A DNA stretch of 64,000 nucleotides, taken from positions 299,320 through 363,319 of the forward strand of contig CAUYUJ010015727.1 of assembly GCA_963575745.1 (NCBI GenBank). Direction: 5' to 3'. How positions within the stretch are numbered: the stretch's first letter is position 1; each line of letters starts with the position of its first letter. Made by a program: the position numbers and the translations under genes. The notes under the pieces were generated by a model, which ran no database searches, was not told the DNA's origin, and saw only the letters and a list, made by a program, of their open reading frames with translations. This DNA comes from Prorocentrum cordatum (Eukaryota; Sar; Dinophyceae; Prorocentrales; Prorocentraceae). Below, one piece after another: positions 29,467-39,400 of the stretch.

Positions 29467-29840
29467 AAAGCACACCTCATGATGTTTTCCCTCTCTTCCC
29501 TCCCTCCCTCCCTCCCTCCCAGGTTCGGGCCGGACGAAAGGAGCAGCCTTGGATGAACACACCTCGTGGTGTCTTCCCTCTCTTCCCTCTCTCTCTCCCT
29601 CCCTCCCTCCCATGTTCGGGCCGGACGAAAGGAGCAGCCTTGGAAGAACACACCTCGTGATGTCTTCCCTCGCTTCCCTCTCTCCCTTCCCTTCCCTTCC
29701 CTCCCTCCCAGGTTCGGGCCGGACGAAGGGGCAGGATAATTAGGGAAGGGGGGTGGGAGTGGTGTTGTCCCTCTCCTCCCCCTCACCGTTTCCTCTCTCC
29801 CTCCCTCCCTCCAGGGTTCAGGCCGGACGAGAAAGGACAG
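29467..29840 (+). repeat. ~90-bp minisatellite, three to four units
   Basis: Each unit has CACACCTCRTGRTGTYTTCCC, a CTCCCTCCC tract, and GGTTCGGGCCGGACGAAAGG...CAGCCTTGGA. The last unit is diverged. Confidence 0.8.
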
Positions 29841-30015
29841 GAGAGGGAAGGGAGGGGGGGGGGCGACATTTGCTGCGCGCATCTGGTTTCAGCCCCGCCA
29901 CCGGGCATGCTGGGCCTCTGGGCGCCAGGAGGCGCCCAATGCAAACCAGCGGCGTGAGCTGATTCTCTACCCTACCATTTGCTATCCTACCCTTTCGTCA
30001 CCCCCTCCCAGGTCG
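29818..30015. mobile_element. Foldback family M, copy 1
   Basis: GGCCGGACGAGAAAGG... and ...CCTTTCGTCACCCCCTCCCAGGTCGGGCC are inverted. The core carries GCTGGTTTC-like and GGCGTGAGCTGATTCTC blocks, as at 42812-43010. Confidence 0.65.
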
Positions 30016-31436
30016 GGCCGAGACCCCCTCGTGAGAAGATCACGACGGGAGGTGTTCGCCAGTTTCGGCCTCTGGGAGCCCTCATTGGGCCTCTGCCTCG
30101 CCATTTCGGGCTGTCTTGGAGCGTTCTTGTATTGTAGGCCTCTCTTGGACGGTCTTGGGCCTGAATTGCCGAAAGGGGGCCAACTTTGTTTCAAGGCCGC
30201 CCGAAACGGGAGTGTGGAGGGACAGCATTCTGACCTGGGACCCCCCCCCCCAAGGACCCCCCTTGGGACCCCCCCCCCGTGGGCGGGGAAGTCATCAATC
30301 GGAAGGGGCTTCCCTTCGATTGCGACCTGGCTCGATTCACGTCTGGTTGGCGAGCTTGGAGACCCACATGTTGGCCGCTCATCGCTGGGGAAGGGGAGAA
30401 GAGCTTGGAATGAAACTTGTCTCCAACGACCGCCCTTCGACGACCTGACCAGAGCTCCCCCTCACAGTCGCCGACAGGGTCGGCGGATTACCTCCCCCCA
30501 GTGAAACACTGTCAGTGATGAGCCGTTCGCAGATCAAATCTGTCCTGTCTCTTCTGGAGCTCTGCCGCGCCGGCCGCCGCAAGGGTCTGTCCAGTCAAGG
30601 CGTGCCTGTCGAATCCAGACTACCCGTCTGTCTATGTGGGCCAAGTGCCTCCGAGCTCAAGCATGGCCCAAGACATCACGACTTCTTGAGGAAGCCTCCG
30701 AGGCCTCCTAAGAGACTCCAGGGGAGGCCTCCAAGGGAGTCTCCAAGGGAGGCTTCCGAGGGAGGCCTCCAAGGGAGTCGCTCAGGGGGGCCTCCAAGGG
30801 AGTCTCTGAGGGAGGCCTCGGGGGAGTCTCTCAGGGAGGCCTCGGGAGGGGAGTCTCCAAGGGGCCGCATATCCAAGGAGTCTCTCGAGAGGCCCCGAGG
30901 GAGTCTCCAAGGGCCCCTGTGGGGCATCCAGAGGCCGCGTCGAGAGGCTCCCCCCCGAGGGCCCAGGCCACGGGGACAGCAGCACGGGGGAGCCGAGAGA
31001 GCACGTCCAGAAGCCTCGGCCCCCAGGGCTTCCTCGAGGCGCGGGGGAGCCCCAAACCCCATCGGTCCCGGGGAGCAGGTCGAGACTTCGGGGGGTCGAC
31101 GTCATGGCAACGTCCTGACGTCGGTTGGCGCGCAGGGCTGGGCGGAAAGTTGGGCGTGGGGCTGGCCGTGGGGCCGGGCGCCGGGTGAGGCGTGAGGCGG
31201 GGTGCCAGGCTGGAACTCGGGCTGGGCGCAGGTAGGGCTGAGCGCATACCAGCTCCCGCGGAGAGTGGGGCGGACTCGGGCAGCATTCCTCGCAGGGTGC
31301 CCTGGGTTTTTCTTGGGTTTCGATGGTCTGGCGATCGAAAGCGTGGCGTCCCCACTCCAAAAAGATCAGTGGACGTGGTGGGGTCTCAAGGTGGTGGGTT
31401 TCTTGTGGGAGGGTTCTTGTTCAGGAGGGAAAGAAA
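30016..31436. repeat. Non-coding, with a partial repeat G and a GGGAGTCTCC/GGGAGGCCTCC array
   Basis: 30030-30105 is a partial repeat G. 30690-30925 is a degenerate array of GGAGGCCTCCAAGGGAGTCTC, essentially the opposite-strand sense of the CTTGGG motif. 31077-31125 carries the GGGGTCGACGTCATGG...GACGTCGG piece of G. Nothing else recognised. Confidence 0.6.
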
Positions 31437-31580
31437 CACACAGACACAATTAATCGGCGATTCCCAAGAAAATGTAGGAAAATATGGGAAGTGGGGGGGG
31501 AAGACAAAAACCCAGAAAATATGGGAAAATATGGGACATCGGTTTATTTGTGTGTATTGATTTGCGTGTCCCAGGGCCCC
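31437..31580 (+). repeat. Dispersed repeat N, copy 1
   Basis: Matches 48290-48440: ...GATTCCC.AGAA.A...GGAAGTGGGGGGGAAG.CA.AA.CCCAGAAA.TATGGGAAATATGG...TTTATTTGTGTGTATT...GTGTCC.GGGGCCCCTTC. Confidence 0.75.
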
Positions 31581-31778
31581 TTCACTTGTGGTCGAGCTCC
31601 TGCCGTGGTTCGATCGCATCGTGATCTTCATCGTCACGCCGCTGGGCGGCGGCGGCGGCGGGGAGGCACCCCGCCCCCCCCCCCCCGCGCGGAGAGCCGC
31701 GCCCCCCCCCCCCTCCCCCGAACCAGGGGAGGTCGGATGGGGCAACAACGCCGTGCGAAGAGCCACTGTTCTAGGCCT

Positions 31779-31994
31779 CCTAGATGGGGTCGGAGTAGAT
31801 GGGGTCGGAGGATAGCGCCGCATCGCCGATGCATCGCCGATGCCGCTCGATGCGGAGCCCGAGTTTCTTCACGCGGACGTCGCCGATGCATCGCCGACGT
31901 CGCTGATGCATCGCCGGTGCATCGCCGATGCATCGCCGATGTATCGCTGATGCGGCGCGATCCTCCGACCACATCTACTCCGACCCCTTCTAGG
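31779..31994. mobile_element. MITE family C, copy 2 (about 216 bp)
   Basis: CCTAGATGGGGTCGGAGTAG...GGGGTCGGAGGATAGCGCCG pairs with the inverse of the right end (GGGGTCGGAGTAGATGTGG..., GGAGGATCGCGCCGCAT) for nearly 60 bp. The interior repeats CATCGCCGATG. It matches copy 1 at 26129. Confidence 0.9.
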
Positions 31995-32480
31995 GGTTCT
32001 CTAACTGTCAGGACGTTCCAACAGCCTACTTTGGCCTCGACCACGAGGAAGAATTTCGAGCACTGAGAGATGACCGAATCTGGAGGGTTTTCACGCGTCA
32101 GGCCCTGGGAGGCGATCCTCGTTCGGCACTGGGTGCTCGAAATGATTCCTGGGATGTGGTCCTGAAGCAACAGAGCGCTGGTGTTTAGGGAGCCCCCTGG
32201 GGCCCTGCCCCCCCCATTTCAATGTTGGTCGTGCGACCGGCGCAGTGCGCGAAAGCAAGTCAGCACCGCATGGAACGTTGAAATTGGGGGGCGGAGGCGT
32301 GTAGAGAAAAACACCAGCTGCTTGTCGCACGGGGCTGTAGAACGAGGAAGAGGAGCCCGCTCCAGAGCGCTCTGGAGAATGCTCCCTCGGAGCGTTCCGG
32401 GAGGGCTCTGAGAAGGCCGCGGCGCCCGAGACGTCCTCCAGAGCCGCCAGACATCAGAGATTCCCGAGTCGTCCTCGTCC
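31995..32480. other. Unannotated spacer
   Basis: No recognised gene or repeat. Confidence 0.4.
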
Positions 32481-32535
<55 letters not shown>

Positions 32536-32845
32536 CTGATGCTGATGCTGATGCTGATGCTGATGCTGATGCTGATGCTGATGCTGATGCTGCTGATGCT
32601 GATGCTGATGCTGATGCTGATGCTGATGCTGATGCTGATGCTGATGCTGATGCTGATTATTATGATGCTGTTGATGTTTATGATGATGATGCTGATGATG
32701 ATGCTGATGCTGCCGATGATGATGACGATGCTGATGATGATGCTGATGCTGATGCTGATGCTGCTGCTGATGATGATGATGCTGCTGCTGATGATGATGA
32801 TGATGATGATGAGGATGCTGATGATGATGATGATGATGATGATGC

Positions 32846-32887
<42 letters not shown>

Positions 32888-33006
32888 GGATGATGAGGAT
32901 GAGGATGAGGATGAGGATGATGCTGATGCTGATGCTGATGCTGATGCTGATGCTGATGATGATGCTGATGCTGATGCTGATGCTGATGCTGCTGTTGTTG
33001 TTGTTG
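32481..33006. repeat. (GAT)n/(GATGCT)n microsatellite ending in (GTT)n
   Basis: Over 500 bp of ATG-, GAT- and GCT-phase triplets end in four to five GTT triplets abutting repeat O. Poly-Met/Leu and poly-Ile/Ser frames are artefacts. Confidence 0.95.
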
Positions 33007-33225
33007 GCCTCGTCCTGGCTGCGTCTCAGGATGGGGCCCCCCCGAGTGCCACGGGCGCCCCCGCCCGGCCGCCCCTCGGGCGAGCGGCGAGAGACCTCCA
33101 AAGGGAGGCCCCCCGCGGGAGAGCCCAGAGCACGGGCCCTCGGGCGCCCCTCGGGCCCCGGCCCCTCCAGAGCGTCGAGCCTCCCCTCGGGGGCCCCCAA
33201 ACGGGGTGGTGACCACACCTAGGAG
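32991..33225 (+). repeat. Dispersed repeat O, copy 1
   Basis: Starts at the GTT run, then GGCCTCGTCCTGGCTGCGTC, GTGCCACGGGCGCCCCCGCC, ...GGGGGCCCCCAAACGGGGTG and GTGACCACACCT. Copy 2 is at 42558-42812, also with a GTT run at its left end. The right-end block recurs at about 33503-33540. Confidence 0.85.
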
Positions 33226-33550
33226 AACAAAAATTGACATACACATGCAAATAACAAAAACTGGCATAAATTGACATAAAAAAGCAGAAAATGACATAAT
33301 AAAAACATAAATAACACGGGGACCTCCGCGGGGAACAAAAATTAACATAAACATAAAAACTCGGAGGTCCGCGCGGATTTCTCGGATCGGCGCAGGGGTC
33401 CCCCGGCGGCGCCTCCGGCGCCGCCCCTGGCACGCTCCGCGCGCCAAGGAGGGGGGTGCCTGGGCGCCCCTCGGGCCCCGGCCCCTCGAGAGCGCCGAGC
33501 CTCCTCTCGGGGGCCCCCAAACGGGGTGGTGACCACACCTCGGCACGAAC
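33226..33550. repeat. AT-rich run, half copy of foldback F, and O right-end block
   Basis: 33226-33330 is an ACATAAA-rich stretch. 33331-33455 is the left half of family F (ACATAAAAACTCGGAGGTCC...CCGCGCGCC). 33456-33545 repeats the right end of O. Confidence 0.75.
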
Positions 33551-33741
33551 GAAATGGGTGCGGAAAGAATGGGAACAATGCCCAACAGCAGTTCTTGTTA
33601 TTTTGGACAGGACCCGCTGTCGGTGTCGCCGCGGCCCGTGTCCATTTGAGACAGACGGCCGCCTGCCCGACAGCGGCCGCTCTTGGTTTGGGACAACATT
33701 TGTTGTTGGGCACTGTACCCATTCTTTCCGCGCCCATTTCG
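33550..33741. mobile_element. Foldback family I, copy 1 (192 bp)
   Basis: CGAAATGGGTGCGGAAAGAA...ATGCCCAACAGCA pairs with TGTTGTTGGGCACTGTACCC...TTCCGCGCCCATTTCG; inner arms CTGTCGG.../...CCGACAG-like also pair. Copy 2 is at 43039-43233. Confidence 0.85.
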
Positions 33742-33791
33742 GGCGTCCAAAACACCTAGGGGAACAACAATTAACATAAACATAAAAACTC

Positions 33792-33810
33792 GATGATGCT
33801 GCTGATGATA

Positions 33811-33888
<78 letters not shown>

Positions 33889-34306
33889 CTGATGCTGATG
33901 ATGATGATGATGATGATGATGATGCTAATGCTGATGATGATGATGATGCTGATGATGATGATGATGATGATGATGTTAATGATGATGATGATGTTAATGA
34001 TGATGCTGCTGATGACGATGATGATGATGATGATAATGATGATGATGCTGATGCTGCTGATGATGATGATGATGATGCTGATGCTGATGCTGCTGCTGCT
34101 AAAGATGCTGATGCTGATGATGATGCTGATGATGATGCGAATGATGATGCTGCTGATGATGATGCTGCTGCTAATGATGATGATGATGATGATGCTGCTG
34201 ATGATGATGATGCTAATCCTGATGATGATGAGGATGCTGATGATGATGATGATGATGCTGGTGCTGATGCTGATGCCGATGATTATGCTGATGATGCTGA
34301 TGCTGG

Positions 34307-34338
<32 letters not shown>

Positions 34339-34716
34339 CTGATGCTGATGATGATGATGCTAATGCTGATGCTGATGATGATGATGCTGATGATGATGCT
34401 AATGATGATGCTGCTGCTGATGACGATGATGATGATGATAATGATGATGATGATGCTGATGCTGCTGATGATGATGATGCTTATGCTGATGGTCATGATG
34501 CTAATGATGATGATGATGATGATGCTGATGATGATGCGAATGATGATGCTGCTGATGATTATGCTGCTGCTAATGATGATGATGATGATGAGGATGCTAA
34601 TGATGATGATGATGATGATGCTGATGATGATGATGATGATGATGATGCTGGTGCTGATGCTGATGCTGATGATTATGCTGATGATGCTGATGCTGGTTAT
34701 GATGATGATGATGCTA

Positions 34717-34764
<48 letters not shown>

Positions 34765-35475
34765 CAGATGATGCTAATGATGATGCTGATGATGATGATT
34801 CTGCTGCTGGTGATGCTGATGATGATGATGTTGATGCTGATGATGATGATGATGATGCTGATGATGATGATGCTGATGATGATGCGGATGCTTATGATGA
34901 TGATGATGCTGATGATGATGATGCTAATGATGATGCTGCTGATGATGATGCTGATGATGCTAATGATGATGCTGATGCTGATGCTGATGATGATGGTAAT
35001 GATGATGATGATGATGCTGATGGTGATGATGCTGCTGATGATGATGATGATGCTAATGATGATGCTGCTGCTGATGATGATTATGCTGCTGCTGCTGATG
35101 ATGATGATGATAATGATGATGATGATGATGCTGATGATAATGATGATGCTGATGATGATGATGATGCTAATGATGCTGCTGCTGATGATGATGATTGTGC
35201 TGCTGCTGCTGATGATGATGATGATAATGATGATGATGATGCTGATGATGCTGCTGCTGATGATGATGATTGTGCTGCTGCTGCTGATGATGATGATGAT
35301 GAGGATGCCGATGCTGATGCTGATGCTGATGCTGATGCTGATGACGAGCATGCTGATGATGATGTTGATGATGATGATGCTGCTGATGATGATGATGCTG
35401 ATGATGATGATGCTGATGCTGATGGTGATGCTGATGATGATGCTGACACTGATGCTGCTGTTGTTGTTGTTGTTG
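33792..35475. repeat. 1.7-kb (GAT)n/(GCT)n microsatellite ending in (GTT)n
   Basis: Almost uninterrupted triplets of ATGATG type with scattered GCT and AAT, organised in local sub-repeats (for example GATGCTGCTGCTGATGATGA repeated near 35080-35290). It ends in GTT repeats like the shorter array. The ~570-codon open frames on both strands are repeat artefacts. Confidence 0.95.
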
Positions 35476-35990
35476 AACATTATTAATTCTAAAGAATAAT
35501 TATTGTTGGGCCCCCTGGTGCACGCCCCCCCCCCCGCGCCTAGGCCGCAGCCACATTTTCATCATTTGCGTGAGGAAGTCTCAGGTAAAACGATGTCATC
35601 CAGATCCGGTTGTTTTGTTGACGCCCGCTTTCCCTGTCAAAAAACACTATAAAATGACATGTCTTGTTCTAACATAACCAAACTTCAAGAATCCTTTGCA
35701 AAAAATGACACGAAGTGCACACTCGCGCGCGCAAGATGAAATCCTTCCAAAACCTTAGTTTTCGTAGCGATCTTAACATAAAAACATGAAAAACCCAATG
35801 GTTTTTCAAAAAAAAAGTTTCAAACATTCATCCCGCGCGCTCTTGCGGATTTCTGAGGAAACGCAATATTTTTTCAACATTTCTGTCAAACGGGCTCTTG
35901 CGAGCAACTTTTTTCACGTGCTTCGAACTTCTGCAACAACGGTTGCGCGCATGGCAGGGCCATCATCCCTGTCAAATAATACCATATGGG
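35476..35990. other. Non-repetitive, relatively AT-rich flank of the copia insertion
   Basis: No gene recognised. It is the left target flank and ends in the ACACA duplication. Confidence 0.5.
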
Positions 35991-35995
35991 ACACA

Positions 35996-36225
35996 TGCGG
36001 CGATTTCAGGGGTGTCAGGTGCAATGTAGTCCAACCCTGGCTGACACATTAGGGTCCTGCATGGTAGTATGATGTTGTAGCGAGCTGCAGGGTCATCTGG
36101 TAGAGGAATGCCCCGCCAGATTTTGATTCCCGCTGCTCTGTGTCAGCACTGGTGATCTGTCGGTGATGCTTTGGCTCAAGTCAAAAGGATGATTCAATCC
36201 GTTCGGCTGACGCCCCATCCGCGCA
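35996..36225 (+). repeat. 5' LTR (230 bp)
   Basis: Starts TGCGGCGATTTC and ends CATCCGCGCA, i.e. TG...CA with short inverted ends TGCG/CGCA. It contains a possible terminal-repeat transcription region, but no clear TATA or polyadenylation signal can be assigned. It includes TTTGGCTCAAG (36170-36180), identical to the 3' 11 nt of the dinoflagellate spliced leader. Confidence 0.95.
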
Positions 36226-36240
36226 TGGTAGCTTGGAGCC
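36226..36240 (+). other. Primer-binding site
   Basis: TGGTAGCTTGGAGCC directly follows the LTR. TGGTAGC is complementary to the GCUACCA 3' end of initiator-Met tRNAs, the primer used by Ty1/copia elements. The remaining bases were not matched to a tRNA. Confidence 0.75.
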
Positions 36241-36254
36241 GTGGTTGACGCGTG

Positions 36255-36445
36255 TTGGTGAACACGACAGAGGTCGTGGCCGACACACGAGAGAGCGAGT
36301 GAACACGATAGAGGTCGTGGACACGAGAGAGCGGGTGAACACGATAGAGGTCGTGGACACGATAGAGAGCGGGTGAACACGACAGAGGTCGCGGACACGA
36401 TAGAGAGCGGGGTGAACACGACCGAGATCGTGGACACGATAGAGA
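36255..36445 (+). repeat. Tandem ~36-bp repeats in the copia leader
   Basis: Five imperfect copies of GTGAACACGAYAGAGGTCGT-GGACACGATAGAGAGCGG lie between the primer site and the start codon. The last unit, AGAGAGTGATGG, supplies the start codon at 36449. Confidence 0.85.
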
Positions 36446-36448
36446 GTG

Positions 36449-39400
36449 ATGGAGGCGCTTACGCAGAGGTTGGCCCAGCTCGAGGAGCAACAGCGGCAGC
36501 AGCGTACGGTGATCGAGACTCAGCAGGCGCAGCTCACGGCGGCACAGAATGAGCTGGCAGCAGTGCGGGCCACAGGCAACGGCGCAGCAGCTCAGCAGCC
36601 ACCAGGAGAAGCACGAGCTGGCGCACCGATCTCGTTGGTGGACCTGCGAGTTGGCAACAAGCCCGAGGTCTTCACGGGAGACGCTAAGGAGTGGAAGAAC
36701 TGGTCGTTCAAGATGCGTCAGTACCTATCGGCGCTAGACGAGACGCTGCATGCGGAGGTGCTCGACGTGGATGCGAACCCATCGAGGGAGCTCACGATGA
36801 ACGACATGGCCGCCGAAGCCCAGAGGAGAGCCAGGCAGCTGGCGTTCATCCTCACCATGCACACGAAGGACGTGGCGCTGCAGATGGTCACGAAGCTGCC
36901 AGACCCCAGCAACGGCTACGAGATCTGGCGGAGGTTCCTGGAGGAGTTCGAGCCGGCCCACAAGGGCCGCTTCAGGGCGATGCTGATGCAGATCCTCCAG
37001 TACCAGTTCACGGGTGACCGCGGCCTTGCCATCGAGGAGTTCGAGAGGCTCGTCAGGCAGTACGAGGCGCAGTCTGGCGACATCCTCCAGGAGACCATCA
37101 AGGCGGCGGTGATCTCGAACAACCCTGAGGACCCTGAGTGGAGGAGGCACGTCGGCCTCAACGCGACGAGACTGCAGGACTACACGTCGCTGAAGGACGA
37201 ATGGAAGGCGGTGCACCAAGCGGAGAGGCGTTGGGGTGTCGATGGCGACTCGGCCCCCATGGAGGTGGACGCGCTTACCTCGAAGGGCAAGGGCAAGGAT
37301 GGCGGCAAAGGCAAGGGTAAGGATGGCGGCAGAGGCAAAGGCAAAGGAGATGGCAAGGGTAAGGACGGCGGCAGAGGTAAAGGCAAGGGAGATGGCAAAG
37401 ACAAGAACAAAGCCGAGGCCAGCAAGAAGGAGAGGAAGTGTTTCTTCTGCAGAGAGAAGGGCCACGAGCGCAAGGACTGCCCGAAGTTCACCACGTGGCT
37501 CGAGGAGAAGAAGAAGGCAGGACACGCTGGAGGCTCAGGGTCGGCCGCGGCGGTCAACACGGTGCAGCAGGACGACGGCTGGGTGTTCATGGTTGACGAG
37601 GAGTTCGAGGGCGACGAGCTGTGCGAACTCATCATGGTCGACTCAGGCGCCTCGGCAAACGTATGTCCTCGAGATCACGTGTCGGAGAACGGCCTGCGAG
37701 AGGAAGCACATCCGAGGCGCATGACAACGGCGACTGGCGAGCTGATTGCGCAGCATGGCCGACGTCGGGTTTCATATGAGACGGAGTTCGGTAAGATCAC
37801 GACGGACTACAGGGTGCTAGACGTGAAGAGGCCGATCTGGTCGCTGGGTGCGATGATTGAGTCGGGGTGCGACGCCTACTTCACGAAGAGCAAGTCGTGG
37901 ATCGTCAAAGATGGCAAGGAGTTGGAGCTGATCAGGAAGGGCAACTTGTTCTACGCGATCGCTCGGCCTTCGAAGATCGGAGGCTCGAACGCGCTGGAGC
38001 TCAACCCTTTGACGCAGGCGGAGATCGAGCAGAGAGCGCTGGCCAGAGAGCACGCGGCGTTCGGGGCGGCTGGACCAGCAGCCGAGGCCACGCTTGCAGA
38101 AGATGGAGATCCAGCAGTTCGCATCAAAGTGCCGACAGGACCCGCCACGCCGACGGCAGAGGAACGGGCTCAACATGAGTCCGCGGGGCACGTACCCTAC
38201 AGGAGCTGGTGCAGCCACTGCGTGGCGGCGAGGGCGGCGGACAAACCTCATCGACGAAGCGAGGACCCGACAGGCTCGAGCGCAGAGGAGGCAGCGATCC
38301 CACGCATCGAGTTTGACTTCGCGGAGATCGGACGAGAATCGGATGCAAGCCCAGGCATTCCGTCCCTCAACGGGGTGGACGTCGGGTCGGAGAGCTTGTC
38401 GGCGACTCTGTGCCCCAGCAAGGCCTTCAGCGAGTACCTGGTGGAGACGATCCTGGCGTTCGTGGACGCGCTGGGTCACAACGCGGTGCTGCTTCACTCG
38501 GACCAGGAGCCAGTGCTAGTGCAGTTGCTGAAGGCGGTGCAGAGCAAGAGGGTGAAGCGGACTCTGGTCAGGCACGGGCCTAGAGGCAGCCACCAGAGCC
38601 AGGGCAAGATAGAGGGCGCGAACAGGGTCATCAACGGCGTCCTGAGAGCGATCTGGATCAACATGGAGGAGCACATGGGCGAGAAGGTGTCGACCGACAG
38701 CATCCTGATCGCCTGGGGGGTCAGGCACGCGGCATGGAGCTTGACGAGGTTCCAGGTGAAGAGCGACGGCCGCACCCCCTACGTGCGGATCTTCGGCAAG
38801 GCTTACGGCGGGGAGGTGCTTCCCTTCGGCGAGCGCGTGATGTACAAGTACACGGCGGTGCCCACCGGCAACCTGGACCAGAAGTGGGCGCACGGGGTGT
38901 GGGTCGGCAAGGCACCGCTGACGGATGAACACCTCGTCCTGACCGTGGACGGCGTGAAGAAAGCAAGATCGGTACATCGACTGCCAGTCGACGAGCGGTA
39001 CGTAAAGGAGGAGCTGGCGAAGGTGAAGGGTCTGCCGTGGAACGGCACGGCATCGGATCTGAAGGCGCCGATCGTGTCGCAGCAGGACCAGGGGCCATCA
39101 GGGCACAGGAGGCTCTACCTGACGAGGGCGATCGTGCAGAAGTACGGGCCTACACCTGGGTGCTCGGGCTGCGCGGGGCTGGGGCCACATACCGAGGTGT
39201 GTCGAGCGCGGCTGGAGAAGATGGTGGCAGACGCGGCGGCAGGGCCGAGAGGCATCGCAGTCGGCGCGCCGCTGGCCGCGAGACCAGACCCAGGGCCGCC
39301 CGCAGGCGCTGCTGAACCACCGTCGGCAGCGAGCGGCGACGCTCCCAGGACACCAGCTGGGGGCGACGGCAGCGGAGGAGTCACGGCCGAGAACATGGAG

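Noticed and set aside
33793-35499. 568-codon ORF of Met/Leu repeats and the opposite-strand Ile/Ser ORF
   Set aside because: Both are direct translations of a GAT/GCT microsatellite; no sequence outside the repeat supports a gene.
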